DNA from: Listeria immobilis
Lineage (GTDB): Bacteria; Bacillota; Bacilli; Lactobacillales; Listeriaceae
Direction of reading: 5' to 3'
DNA: 64,000 nucleotides
Assembly (NCBI RefSeq): GCF_014322765.1
Contig: NZ_JAASTZ010000007.1
Coordinates: 94,979-158,978 of the forward strand
Shown: positions 50,505 to 59,502 of the stretch, one piece after another
How the letters are laid out: the number at the start of each line of letters is the position of its first letter
How positions within the stretch are numbered: the stretch's first letter is position 1
The notes under the pieces: model-generated
The model's database searches: none
Seen by the model: the letters and a program-made list of their open reading frames with translations, nothing else
What the model was told of the DNA's origin: nothing
Translations under genes and position numbers: made by a program

Positions 50505-51692
50505 TTGGGATTCAAAAGTTGGGTGAGTGGATTTTTTAATGAAGAACAAAGAACATTGAATTTAACGGACACGGTGTGGTGTTCTATTCCTTCTGAGAAA
50601 CTAAAAGAATTGTCTATAAAGAAGTGGGCAATTGATTCTTGTGCTAATAAAATTGCCAACACACTATCTTGTGCAGAGGTACTCACCTATGAAAAAGGTG
50701 AAGAAGTCCGTAAAAAAAATTGGTACATGTTTAATGTTGAAGCAAATCAAAATCAGAATGCAACAGAGTTTTGGAAGAAAGCAATATACAAACTTGTGTA
50801 TGATAATGAAGCTTTGATATTTATGCAAGATGAATATATTTATGTAGCTGATAGTTTTGCTAAAAATGATAAATCACTGTATGAAAACACATATACAGAA
50901 GTTACTTTAAAAGACCTCACATTAAACAAAGAATTTAAAGAATCAGAAGTTTTACATCTTACTTTGAATAATGAAAGTATTAAATCCATCATCGATGGGT
51001 TTTATTTGCTTTATGGAGATTTGATTTCAGCAGCAGTGAATAAATACAAAAAAATAAATTCTAGAAAAATAATAGTTAAATTAAAAGGTATGTTTGGGCA
51101 AGCTCCTGAAGAAGAAGAAAAATTGAGACTTATGTTATCTGAGAGGATGAAGAAGTTTCTAGCTGAAGGGGATTCCGCTTTACCCGTAGAAGACGGTATG
51201 GAAATTGATGAGCTTAATGGGGATTCTAGTATTGCAGAGTCAAGAGATATAAAAAAAATGATAGATGACGTCTTTGAGATGATTGCAAATAGCTTTAACA
51301 TCCCTCTTGGTTTGGCGAAAGGTGACACTGTAGGTTTAAGCGAGCAAGTTAATTCATTCTTAATGTTTAGTATAAATCCTATCGCCGAAATGTTTACCGA
51401 TGAAGGAAATAGAAAGTTTTATGGTAGGGATTCGGTTTTAGAAAGAACCTACATGAAATTAGATACTACAAGAATTAAGGTTCAAGATATTCAAGAAATT
51501 GCGAGTTCAATGGATGTACTGTTCCATATTGGTGTAAATACAATAGATGATAATTTAAGGATGATTGGACGTGAACCTGTAATGAGTCCGGAAACCCAAG
51601 AGCGTTTTGTTACGAAAAATTATGCACCTTTAGGTGAGAATGAAGAAGATTTGAAAGGGGGTGACATAAATGAAAATAAAGGAGATTCCTAA
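50505..51692 (+). CDS. Portal protein (HK97 type)
   Basis: 395 residues, TTG start behind GGAGGTGATAAATA. The pattern WAIDSCANKIANTLS near the N terminus, the GDSALPVEDGMEIDEL region and the helix DDVFEMIANSFNIPLGL are those of HK97-family portals. It forms the ring through which DNA enters. Overlaps the protease gene by 23 bp. Confidence 0.93.
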   Translation: MGFKSWVSGFFNEEQRTLNLTDTVWCSIPSEKLKELSIKKWAIDSCANKIANTLSCAEVLTYEKGEEVRKKNWYMFNVEANQNQNATEFWKKAIYKLVYDNEALIFMQDEYIYVADSFAKNDKSLYENTYTEVTLKDLTLNKEFKESEVLHLTLNNESIKSIIDGFYLLYGDLISAAVNKYKKINSRKIIVKLKGMFGQAPEEEEKLRLMLSERMKKFLAEGDSALPVEDGMEIDELNGDSSIAESRDIKKMIDDVFEMIANSFNIPLGLAKGDTVGLSEQVNSFLMFSINPIAEMFTDEGNRKFYGRDSVLERTYMKLDTTRIKVQDIQEIASSMDVLFHIGVNTIDDNLRMIGREPVMSPETQERFVTKNYAPLGENEEDLKGGDINENKGDS

Positions 51693-52416
51693 AATAGAAA
51701 ATAGATTAGAGTTTAAAAACAGCTCTGAAAACCCAGAAATCGCGGACCTGTATTTATACGGATCAATAGGTAGTGGCTGGTTTGATGATATTACGTCTAG
51801 TGAAGTACAGAATTTTTTAAAAACATCTAGCGTCTCTCAAATAAATGTACATGTCAATAGCGGTGGTGGAGATGTTTTTGAATCCATTGCTATTCATAAT
51901 CTATTAAAAGCACACCCGGCTAAAATCAGTATTTATATTGATGCTCTTGCTGGGAGTGGTGCATCTGTAATTGCGATGGCAGGTGATGAAATTATTATGC
52001 CAAGCAACGCAATGATGATGATTCATAAAGCTTGGACAATAGCAGCTGGTAATGCAGACGAGTTTAGAAAAGTTGCAAATGATATGGATAAGATAGACCA
52101 TGCTGTGACGGAAAGTTACACAGAGCGATTTGTTGGGGAGCGCGAAGAGTTAGTAACATTACTTACCAATGAAGAATGGTTAACAGCTGATGAGTGTGTA
52201 GCACTAGGTTTTTGTGATTCTATAGGGGAAATTGAATTAAATGATGATGAACAAGTTACTGAGAATTCAAGTGAAGCAGTAACAGTAGCAAGTATAGTTG
52301 ATAAATATAAAGTAGTTGCATCAACTGAAAATAAAGCAATTCAAACAAAAAATAATATTTTTAAAAGTATCGCAAATAGAAGCGATACTTTTTTATTAGG
52401 AGGAAATGACAAATGA
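51670..52416 (+). CDS. ClpP-like prohead protease
   Basis: 248 residues. ClpP/S14 fold with the oxyanion turn NSGGGDVF, the nucleophile Ser in ALAGSGASVIAMAG (about 97) and His in MMMIHKAW (about 122). It probably removes the capsid scaffold part during head maturation. The last 50 residues are a disordered linker, and a terminator-like hairpin lies inside this end. Overlaps the capsid gene by 4 bp. Confidence 0.93.
   Translation: MKIKEIPKIENRLEFKNSSENPEIADLYLYGSIGSGWFDDITSSEVQNFLKTSSVSQINVHVNSGGGDVFESIAIHNLLKAHPAKISIYIDALAGSGASVIAMAGDEIIMPSNAMMMIHKAWTIAAGNADEFRKVANDMDKIDHAVTESYTERFVGEREELVTLLTNEEWLTADECVALGFCDSIGEIELNDDEQVTENSSEAVTVASIVDKYKVVASTENKAIQTKNNIFKSIANRSDTFLLGGNDK
52363..52394 (+). 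promoter_or_regulatory. Terminator-like hairpin just before the capsid gene
   Basis: AAAAGTATCGC (52363-52373) pairs perfectly with GCGATACTTTT (52382-52392), plus further T. It lies in the end of the protease gene, 18 bp before the capsid start. It could act as an attenuator or mark and protect a processed capsid mRNA. Confidence 0.65.
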
Positions 52417-53585
52417 ATAACCTTGATAAAAAAGATTCAGAAACATTGAATATCAGTACGGCATTTTTAAACGCAATCAAAGAAGGCGCAACAGAAGCAG
52501 AACAAGTAACAGCATTTACAAATATGGCTGAACAAATTCAAAATAATATTATCAATCAAGCACGTAAGGAAGTAAATCGAGAAATGAACGATAATAATGT
52601 ACTCGCTAGCCGTGGTGCCAACGCTTTAACCAGTGATGAAAGTAAATACTATAATGCCGTTATTGCGGGCGATGGTTTTGCTGGGGTTACTGACTTGTTA
52701 CCGCCTACCGTTTTTGAACGTGTGTTTGAAGATTTAACAGTAGAACATCCACTGTTGAGCAAAATTAATTTTGTTAATACTACTGCTACAACGGAATGGA
52801 TTATTAGCATTGGAGACGTGGCAACTGCTTGGTGGGGTCCTTTATGTGCCGAGATTAAAGAAATTTTAGATAACGGATTTGATAAAATTCAAACTGGAAT
52901 GTACAAGTTATCTGCATACATCCCTGTTTGTAATGCAATGCTTGACCTAGGACCATCCTGGTTAGATCAATATGTACGTACTATTTTAGGCGAAGCAATG
53001 GCGCTTGGTCTTGAGGCTGGTATTGTAAATGGCTCTGGAAAAGACCAACCAATCGGCATGATGCGTGATGTGGACAATTCCAGCACAGATGGACACCCTG
53101 AAAAAACAGCTACTCCGTTAACGGATTTAACACCTCAAACTTTAGCAAACGATGTCATGCTCCCATTGACGGACAATGGGAAAAAGTCTGTTAATGATGC
53201 TATTTTAGTTATTAATCCAGCGGATTATTGGAGTAAAATTTTCGCAGCTACAACTTACATGACCCCTCAAGGTGCCTGGGTGACCGGAATTTTACCAGTG
53301 CCGTTGGAAATCATTCAATCTGTCGCTGTCCCAGTAGGAAAAGCTGTCGCAGGACGTGCTAAAGATTATTTCATGGGCATTGGTTCAGAACAAGTTATTC
53401 GCACTTCAACTGAATATCGTTTATTAGATGACGAAACGCTTTATTATGCGAAACAGTACGCAAATGGACGACCTAAAGACAATACTTCTTTCTTAGTTTT
53501 CGATATTACTGGTTTAAAAGGTTCACCTGCGATTGATGTAAATGTGGTGAATGACGCGACACCCTCAGACACCCCTGCTGACTAG
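52413..53585 (+). CDS. Major capsid protein (HK97 fold)
   Basis: 390 residues, ATG 52413 after TAGGAGGAAATGACAA. An N-terminal helical scaffold part (about 1-75) comes before the HK97-type core (GFAGVTDLLPPTVFERVFED, EHPLLSKINFVNTT, AYIPVCNAMLDLGPSWLDQYV, GIVNGSGKDQPIGMM). The gene stops at TAG 53583-53585. An open +1 frame follows and encodes a HeH/SAP-like domain, see the next entry. In Listeria phage PSA the capsid protein occurs in a short and a +1 frameshifted long form. Confidence 0.93.
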   Translation: MNNLDKKDSETLNISTAFLNAIKEGATEAEQVTAFTNMAEQIQNNIINQARKEVNREMNDNNVLASRGANALTSDESKYYNAVIAGDGFAGVTDLLPPTVFERVFEDLTVEHPLLSKINFVNTTATTEWIISIGDVATAWWGPLCAEIKEILDNGFDKIQTGMYKLSAYIPVCNAMLDLGPSWLDQYVRTILGEAMALGLEAGIVNGSGKDQPIGMMRDVDNSSTDGHPEKTATPLTDLTPQTLANDVMLPLTDNGKKSVNDAILVINPADYWSKIFAATTYMTPQGAWVTGILPVPLEIIQSVAVPVGKAVAGRAKDYFMGIGSEQVIRTSTEYRLLDDETLYYAKQYANGRPKDNTSFLVFDITGLKGSPAIDVNVVNDATPSDTPAD

Positions 53586-53727
53586 TGCAGGGAATGGTTA
53601 CAGCAACATGAAAGTTGTTGAATTGAAAGAGGAATTGGATAGGCGAGAAATTCCGTATAATACTTCTGATTTGAAATCCGACTTGATATTGAAATTAGAG
53701 GAGGATGATTTAAATGCAGGTGTCTGA
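53586..53727 (+). CDS. +1 frameshift extension of the capsid (HeH-like domain)
   Basis: In the +1 frame there is no stop from 53551 to 53724. It reads TSAGNGYSNMKVVELKEEL and on to the TGA at 53725-53727. The part VVELKEELDRREIP with LKSDLILKLEE is a HeH/SAP-like helical domain, often found as the tail of phage head proteins. The site CCC-TCA at 53562-53567 is a possible slip point. An ATG at 53608 could start a separate 39-residue protein but has no good ribosome site. The extension ends inside the next gene. Confidence 0.68.
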
Positions 53728-54013
53728 TGAAATACTGCAAGAAATAAAAGACTATTTGCGAATCACTTGGACAGACACAACGGAAGATAATCGACTAAGA
53801 AAAATAATTGAAAGAGTTTCGGCACGCATCAGTCAATTGGCTGGCGTGCCTTTTACTTTCGAAAAAGAAGATGCTGCAAAACAATTACTTTTCGATGGTG
53901 TCCGATACGCATATAATAATTCTTTTGAATATTTTCAAGAAAACTTTATTTCAGAAATTCAAAGTTTACAATTTGACGTGGCGGTGAATGTTAATGCAGA
54001 AAGTCAATCATGA
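53714..54013 (+). CDS. Head-tail connector protein (gp6-like)
   Basis: 99 residues, mostly helical, with EIKDYLRITWTDTTEDNRLRKIIERV, the usual start of gp6-like DNA-packaging/connector proteins (given here as separate pieces: EIKDYLRITW, DNRLRKIIERV). AGAGGAGGATGATTTAA upstream. Forms the ring under the portal. Confidence 0.85.
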   Translation: MQVSDEILQEIKDYLRITWTDTTEDNRLRKIIERVSARISQLAGVPFTFEKEDAAKQLLFDGVRYAYNNSFEYFQENFISEIQSLQFDVAVNVNAESQS

Positions 54014-54332
54014 TACATTTAGCGACGGTGTTTTGCATTATGGATTGTCAGAAACAATTCGCGATACTAACAGAAAACGAATAGGAACAAATTTTGTTAG
54101 CAGGGGGAAATTGTTTTATGAAGAAGTTTCTATGCGCGATCAAGATGTTATGAGAATTAATGCGATGGGTAAAGATTTGAATTTAAAAATTAAAACGCCT
54201 TATCGAAAAGAAGCTGTCTCCTATCAAAAAATACAAATTGAAGGCACTGAATATGAAGTTAGTTATGTTGATAAAGATAGAAATGTGCGTTTATTTTGGT
54301 ACTTGACAAGGTCAGGTGATGAAATTGAATGA
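53994..54332 (+). CDS. Head closure / head-tail joining protein
   Basis: 112 residues from ATG 53994 with GGCGGTGA upstream; ATG 53988 is an alternative. Beta-barrel type sequence (GTNFVSRGKLFYEEVSMRD, KIQIEGTEYEVSYV) like phage head-tail adaptors. Identification by position and fold impression. Confidence 0.75.
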   Translation: MQKVNHDTFSDGVLHYGLSETIRDTNRKRIGTNFVSRGKLFYEEVSMRDQDVMRINAMGKDLNLKIKTPYRKEAVSYQKIQIEGTEYEVSYVDKDRNVRLFWYLTRSGDEIE

Positions 54333-54735
54333 GCCAACAAAAGAGAGAATTTCAAAACTTAATATGTATTTAATTGCAAAATTAAGTGAAAATACAGGTT
54401 TTAATGTCTATCAAGATAATGTGAGTGAAACAGAATTGAACGAAGAACTTAATGGAGTTTATGATTACATTATTTTTTCGACCGGCGGTTTTTCAAAAAG
54501 TGATACTTCTCAATTTACACTAGTTCAAGAAATTTCAATTCAAGTAGCCACTGAAAATACTGATGACCTTGATGGATTGCAAGTTGATATTATTACAAGT
54601 CTTGAGGGGATTTCAGGAGCAGGTCCATATTATTTTTTAAATTCTACTAAAGGTCAAATTCAAAAAGGACAACAAGATAATTATGTCGATGCGCTGGAAT
54701 TGAATTTCACTAGGTCGTTTAAGTATGTGTGCTAA
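54319..54735 (+). CDS. Minor capsid/neck protein
   Basis: 138 residues from ATG 54319 with AAGG upstream. Located between head closure and tail terminator positions. Contains DYIIFSTGGFSKSDTSQFTLVQEISIQ split by beta strands (DYIIFSTGGF, FTLVQEISIQV). Probably the tail terminator or a neck protein; exact role not certain. Confidence 0.72.
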   Translation: MKLNEPTKERISKLNMYLIAKLSENTGFNVYQDNVSETELNEELNGVYDYIIFSTGGFSKSDTSQFTLVQEISIQVATENTDDLDGLQVDIITSLEGISGAGPYYFLNSTKGQIQKGQQDNYVDALELNFTRSFKYVC

Positions 54736-55147
54736 ATGGTCAGTAGATTTTGCGGACGTTGATAAACTAACTGAATTGATAAGTAAAATTCCAAACAAAT
54801 CTGAGGAAATAATTAACAAAACCTTGGAAACTAAAGCAGTACCACTTGCAAAACAAAATATTGAGAAGCGAATAAACCTTTCAAAGAATTGGAAAGGACA
54901 ATTATTAAACAAAAATCACGCGCAAACAGCTGGACCATTTGTTGCAAAAATGAGCAATTTAGGATTTGAGTTAGTTTCCAAACCAAAGTTTAATTACTTG
55001 ATTTTTCCAGACCAAGGGGTTGGAAAAAATAATAAAACAAAACAAGATTTTATGTTGTTAGGATTAGAAGAATCTACTGCAGAAATAGTAGAAATGTTAG
55101 AAGAAGATGTATTAAAAGAGATTAATAATATATTAGGAGGTAATTGA
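54725..55147 (+). CDS. HK97 gp10-like tail completion protein
   Basis: 140 residues. The pattern FADVDKLTELISKIPNKSEE, AVPLAKQNIEKRI and PFVAKMSNLGFELVSK is typical of gp10-like proteins, which complete the neck or tail. Overlaps the previous gene by 11 bp. Confidence 0.8.
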   Translation: MCAKWSVDFADVDKLTELISKIPNKSEEIINKTLETKAVPLAKQNIEKRINLSKNWKGQLLNKNHAQTAGPFVAKMSNLGFELVSKPKFNYLIFPDQGVGKNNKTKQDFMLLGLEESTAEIVEMLEEDVLKEINNILGGN

Positions 55148-55150
55148 AAA

Positions 55151-55729
55151 ATGGCAACAATCATTGAAGAATTTGACGCAACTCGTGTTACGAACGTTGG
55201 AACTAAATTTTCAGAAGATGCTACAAGTATTGCCTTTGGTTGTTTAGGTTCAATCGAAGGAGAAACAGAGTTATTGGAATTAGTAAAAAAATGTGAGGGA
55301 GTAGAAACAAAGAAAAAAACTACACCTCAAAAAATGTCACTAACATTAAACGGACATGTGAAAGTTCCTGTTTTACGAGATATTTTCGGACTTTCAAACG
55401 AAGGTTTAAAAGCAGGCGTTTATTCCTACGGTGCCGATAGCTTGAGTAAACCTTTTGTACTGACAGCAGATGTATTAGATGAGTTTGAAGCGCAAACAAA
55501 ATTAATTGCGTTCTCCAATTGTGTCGCGGCAACGGGATTAAAAATAACAGTTGAAAATGGTGCGGATGAAGTTGCAGAAGTTGAATTGGAATTCACTGCA
55601 ATGATTGATGATAATAGAAAATGTTATTACGAAGCAATTATTTCTGAGTTGGACGAAGCGGACAAGGATGCATTTGTAAAGCAATGGCACACAAATTTCA
55701 CACCAGATATGGTTATTGCTACACCCTGA
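55151..55729 (+). CDS. Major tail tube protein
   Basis: 192 residues, ATG behind TTAGGAGG. The tube-protein pattern (AFGCLGSIEGETELLELVKK, MSLTLNGHVKVPVLRDIFGL, VEVELEFTAMIDD in parts) is like Tsh of Listeria phage PSA. The gene ends CCC TGA, a known +1 shifty stop, giving a longer form. Confidence 0.88.
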   Translation: MATIIEEFDATRVTNVGTKFSEDATSIAFGCLGSIEGETELLELVKKCEGVETKKKTTPQKMSLTLNGHVKVPVLRDIFGLSNEGLKAGVYSYGADSLSKPFVLTADVLDEFEAQTKLIAFSNCVAATGLKITVENGADEVAEVELEFTAMIDDNRKCYYEAIISELDEADKDAFVKQWHTNFTPDMVIATP

Positions 55730-55829
55730 AACTCCCCCAGAATTGCTGGAAAAAAGTGAAATTATTGAAGAAAGCATAGGGGACAATTCAGAAGAATACG
55801 TACCGGAAGAAGACATTTCAGAAGAGTAA
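55728..55829 (+). CDS. +1 frameshift extension of the tail tube protein
   Basis: At CCC TGA (55724-55729) a +1 slip leads into an open frame of 33 codons up to TAA 55827-55829. The extension is acidic and Pro/Glu-rich (ETPPELLEKSEIIEES). Tsh of phage PSA is extended by +1 recoding in the same way. A strong terminator follows at once. Confidence 0.78.
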   Translation, partial: ETPPELLEKSEIIEESIGDNSEEYVPEEDISEE

Positions 55830-55856
55830 GACGGGGTAGTTTATCCCGTCTTTTTT
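55828..55856 (+). terminator. Terminator after the tail tube gene
   Basis: AAGACGGG (55828-55835) pairs with CCCGTCTT (55845-55852), followed by a T run. It sets the amount of the abundant structural mRNA against the downstream tail genes. Confidence 0.85.
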
Positions 55857-55877
55857 ATTTGTATAGGAGGAATTTTA

Positions 55878-56240
55878 ATGGAATTTACAATAGAGTTTTT
55901 AGATGGAACAGAAGCGAAACTAGATTCAAATGTCACTATGTTAACTTTATATCGTTTGCAAAACGAAGGTGATGGCGCAGTGGACGGGAAGTTTTTAAAA
56001 GGATTTATGCAACAACAAATGGATTTAGACCCTATTTCTATTGCTCAAGGAGTATACGCCGCGTACAGACAAGCGAATGATAAAAAAGATGCGAAAAAAT
56101 TTGAAGAATTTATGGAAAATTATCAAATGGATTTAGAAGTAGACATGCAAGTATATTTTGCAATTGTCACAAAAAAATCTAGGGAAGAATTTGCAAAACA
56201 ATTTAAAAAGAAAACAGGTAGTTCAAAAGGAAAAAAATAA
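55878..56240 (+). CDS. Tail assembly chaperone G
   Basis: 120 residues, ATG behind AGGAGGAATTTTA. Starts EFTIEFLDGTEAKLDSNVTM, as in gpG-like tail chaperones of Gram-positive phages. Its end carries the slip run A-AAA-AAA before TAA, allowing a -1 shift into the T frame. Confidence 0.85.
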   Translation: MEFTIEFLDGTEAKLDSNVTMLTLYRLQNEGDGAVDGKFLKGFMQQQMDLDPISIAQGVYAAYRQANDKKDAKKFEEFMENYQMDLEVDMQVYFAIVTKKSREEFAKQFKKKTGSSKGKK

Positions 56241-56422
56241 AACTGCCAGAAATCGTAATAGAATGCGTTGAAGATTTATACACATTGTATCTTTATGTGT
56301 TCGAATTAGATAGAAATGATGTCTGGCAACTACCACTTAAATCTGTACAGATGATTGCGGAAAGAAAAACAGCAATCGAAAAATGGTCCAATTATGAAAA
56401 TGAAAAGGCAGGTGGAAAATAA
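56237..56422 (+). CDS. -1 frameshift extension of the tail chaperone (GT form)
   Basis: In the -1 frame after 56231-56237 (seven A) an open stretch of 61 codons runs to TAA 56420-56422, giving IKLPEIVIECVEDLYTLYLY and a Trp/Lys helix. No ribosome site or start is present, so translation by -1 recoding is likely, as for lambda G-GT. It ends at the tape measure start. Confidence 0.82.
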   Translation: MKLPEIVIECVEDLYTLYLYVFELDRNDVWQLPLKSVQMIAERKTAIEKWSNYENEKAGGK

Positions 56423-59400
56423 TGGCAAGTAACCAGCCGAAAATAACTTTTAAAGTGTTTAATCAAGATTTCAATAGTGCGATGTCACAAATGAATGCTG
56501 AGAGTAAGAAATTCAGACAAGAATTAAAATTAGAGCAAGAGCAGTTGAAAACTACTGGTTCTGAGACAGATAAATTAACAGCTGATTTAAATGGATTGCA
56601 AAAACAATATGATGTAGCGAGTCAAAAAACAAAAGAAACTGCTCAACAATTAGAGAAAGTTAAAACACAATTTGGTGAAAACAGTACAGAAGCAAATAAA
56701 ATGGAAACAGCATTGAAAAGTGCACAAATCACAGAACAGCAACTAGCGAATAAAATTGAATTAACAACTGATGCATTAGAAAAAGCAAAATCAGCAGAAT
56801 CTGGACGAGTCGCTTCATTAAATAAATTACAATCAGAACAATCAAACTTAGAAGCACAATCAGCAAAATTAGCGAGTGAATATAAACTAGAATCAGCGGC
56901 TATGGAAGGGACTGCTACAGAAGCCGAGAAGTTGGCAAGAGCAGAAAAGTATCTCGCTGATCAGACAGATGTCGCAGAGCAAAAAATTAAAAATATGGAA
57001 CAACAGTTAGAACTTGTCAAGCAAGAATATGGTGAAAATAGCACAGAAGCTTTAAAAATGGAAACATCACTAAATGAAGCTAAGACATCTGTTTCAAAGC
57101 TTGGGGATGAATTAACAGAGTTTAAAGGTGACTCAAATAATGCTGGACAAGGAATGGATGAATTAAATAACAAACTATCTGGCGCTGTCATGATGGAAGC
57201 GGCGGAGCAAATTGCAGCCGTTGGTGAAAAACTGAAAGAAATTGGTCAGTATGCATTAGAAGCTTTTAGAGAAGTAGACGAAGGATTAGATACAATTATT
57301 ACAAAAACAGGAGCTACCGGAAAAGCCGGAGAAGATTTATCGAAAGTGTTTGATAACATTGCTGGTAAGTCTAAATTTGAGTTTCAAGCAGTTGGTGATG
57401 CTGTAGGAGAACTGAATACTCAGTTCGGATTTACAGGAAAAGAATTAGAAAAAAATTCAATGAAATTATTAAAGTTCTCTGATATTAATGGTTCAGATGT
57501 TACTGATAGTACTTTGAAAGCAAAACAAGCGATGGAAGCTTATGGACTGGAAAATAAAGATTTATCGATGATTTTAGATTCTGTAACTTATGTCGCGCAA
57601 GGTACCGGACAAAGTGTAGATGATATTTTTGACAAAGCTGTCAAAGGGGCGCCGCAGATTGAGGCGTTAGGATTATCTTTTGCCGATGGTGCGCAACTTA
57701 TGGCAAACATGGATAAAGCGGGCGTGGATTCCAGTGCTACATTATCAAGTTTGACAAAAGCAAGCGTGGTGTACGCAAAGGAAAATAAAACACTTGCCCA
57801 GGGCTTATCTGAATTAGAAGATAAAATACTCGGTGCGAAGACTGAAACAGAAAAAATCAATATAGCGGCAGAAGTTTTTGGAACAAAAGGTGCGCCACGG
57901 ATGGTCAAAGCCATTGAGGATGGTCGTTTAAGTCTCGATGGCTTAGCAGGAACAGCAGAAATAGCAACAGGCACTGTTTCTAAAACATTTGAAGCAACAC
58001 TGGATCCAATTGATCGTCAAGATGTCGCATTGAATAATGTGAAAATGGCGATGGGAGATTTAGGCAATTCGATAGCAGAGGTACTAGCTCCTATTTTAGA
58101 TGTGTTATCATCTCTTTTGCAAAAAGTATCGAGTTGGTTCAATAGTTTACCTGCTCCCATTCGACAAGTAACTGTTATAATCGGGCTTTTAATTATAGGT
58201 TTTACCGCTTTGCTGCCCGTAGTTACTGCGGTTGTTGCGATGGTAGGCATATTAGGAACAGCTATGTTACCTGTTATTGGGATTATCGCTGGAATTGTTG
58301 CAGGGATTGCTGTATTAATCGTTGGATTTAAATGGTTATGGGACAATTGTGAAGGATTTCGAAACTTTTGGATTGGACTATGGGAAAGTATAGTATCCGC
58401 ATTTCAATCCGCATGGGAGTATATTCAACCTGGAATACAAGCAATTGCGGACGCGTTGAAAAAGTTTTGGGAAGAATATGGTCCGACAATTATCGGGGCG
58501 TTGCAGGCTGTGTGGAATTATATCGTAGATTTCATTGCTTGGTTAGAACCGGTTTGGACATTCTTATGGGAAGGATTGAAAAGCACACTCAAATTTGTAT
58601 GGGATGCAATTTTAGTTGTTGTAAAATTTGCTTTAAACTATCTCGGAGGTTTAATTGATTTTTGGGCAGGTATTTTTACAGGGGATTGGGATAGAGTATG
58701 GAAAGGCATTCGAAAAATGACAAGCGCTGTTTGGGAAGCTATTAAAGGTATATTTTTTGCGGCGGTCGAATGGGTCGACAATATTTTAAAATCCTTTGGA
58801 ATTGACATTGGTGCCATTTGGAAAAGTATCACTGATGCTACAAAATCTGCATGGAAATGGATTGGTGATCATATCATTAATCCTATTAGAGACGCAAATA
58901 ATAGAGCTAAAGCTATTTTAGCAACTTTTAAAGCCGCTTTTAAGATTGCTTTTGATAGCATTAAAGAAAATATTTCTAACGCATGGTCTAAAGTGGAAGA
59001 TAAAATTATAAGACCAATTTCAAATGCATATGATAAAGTTAAAAAGATTTTGGGGGACATCAAAGATACATTTGAAAAATTGGATATTAAGTTCCCAAAG
59101 ATCGAGATGCCAGAATTGCCTCATTTGAAGACGAAAGGGAAATTTAGTCTAAAAGAAATGACAGTGCCAAGTATTTCCGTGGATTGGCATGCGAACGGTG
59201 GGTTCTTTAATTCCGCCTCTGTAATCGGCATTGGGGAAAAAGGTCCAGAAGCCGCTGTGCCTCTTCAAGGAAAACGCATGGATCCTTTTGCTGATGCTGT
59301 ATCAAATAGAATGCTATCATCTTTACCGCAAATGGCTCAAGGTAAAATATCAGAAAATAATAATGATGTAAAAGTTGAAATCAATATGAACAATAATCTA

Positions 59401-59502
59401 TATGGTGCTGCTGATGAGGACAGATTGGTCAACAAGGTAAAACGAGAAATCACAAATGGAATGAATTCTAAAACGACGGCGTGGGGAGGGCGAACATCTT
59501 GA
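56422..59502 (+). CDS. Tape measure protein
   Basis: 1026 residues. A long coiled coil (about 15-260), a phage tail TP901-type region (about 280-560, with NIAGKSKFEFQAVGDAVGEL), a hydrophobic membrane-like cluster (576-640), a Trp-rich part (640-800) and a basic helical end. It sets tail length, here roughly 150 nm by the usual 1.5 Angstrom per residue rule (established relation, estimate mine). Follows the chaperone pair as usual. Confidence 0.94.
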   Translation: MASNQPKITFKVFNQDFNSAMSQMNAESKKFRQELKLEQEQLKTTGSETDKLTADLNGLQKQYDVASQKTKETAQQLEKVKTQFGENSTEANKMETALKSAQITEQQLANKIELTTDALEKAKSAESGRVASLNKLQSEQSNLEAQSAKLASEYKLESAAMEGTATEAEKLARAEKYLADQTDVAEQKIKNMEQQLELVKQEYGENSTEALKMETSLNEAKTSVSKLGDELTEFKGDSNNAGQGMDELNNKLSGAVMMEAAEQIAAVGEKLKEIGQYALEAFREVDEGLDTIITKTGATGKAGEDLSKVFDNIAGKSKFEFQAVGDAVGELNTQFGFTGKELEKNSMKLLKFSDINGSDVTDSTLKAKQAMEAYGLENKDLSMILDSVTYVAQGTGQSVDDIFDKAVKGAPQIEALGLSFADGAQLMANMDKAGVDSSATLSSLTKASVVYAKENKTLAQGLSELEDKILGAKTETEKINIAAEVFGTKGAPRMVKAIEDGRLSLDGLAGTAEIATGTVSKTFEATLDPIDRQDVALNNVKMAMGDLGNSIAEVLAPILDVLSSLLQKVSSWFNSLPAPIRQVTVIIGLLIIGFTALLPVVTAVVAMVGILGTAMLPVIGIIAGIVAGIAVLIVGFKWLWDNCEGFRNFWIGLWESIVSAFQSAWEYIQPGIQAIADALKKFWEEYGPTIIGALQAVWNYIVDFIAWLEPVWTFLWEGLKSTLKFVWDAILVVVKFALNYLGGLIDFWAGIFTGDWDRVWKGIRKMTSAVWEAIKGIFFAAVEWVDNILKSFGIDIGAIWKSITDATKSAWKWIGDHIINPIRDANNRAKAILATFKAAFKIAFDSIKENISNAWSKVEDKIIRPISNAYDKVKKILGDIKDTFEKLDIKFPKIEMPELPHLKTKGKFSLKEMTVPSISVDWHANGGFFNSASVIGIGEKGPEAAVPLQGKRMDPFADAVSNRMLSSLPQMAQGKISENNNDVKVEINMNNNLYGAADEDRLVNKVKREITNGMNSKTTAWGGRTS

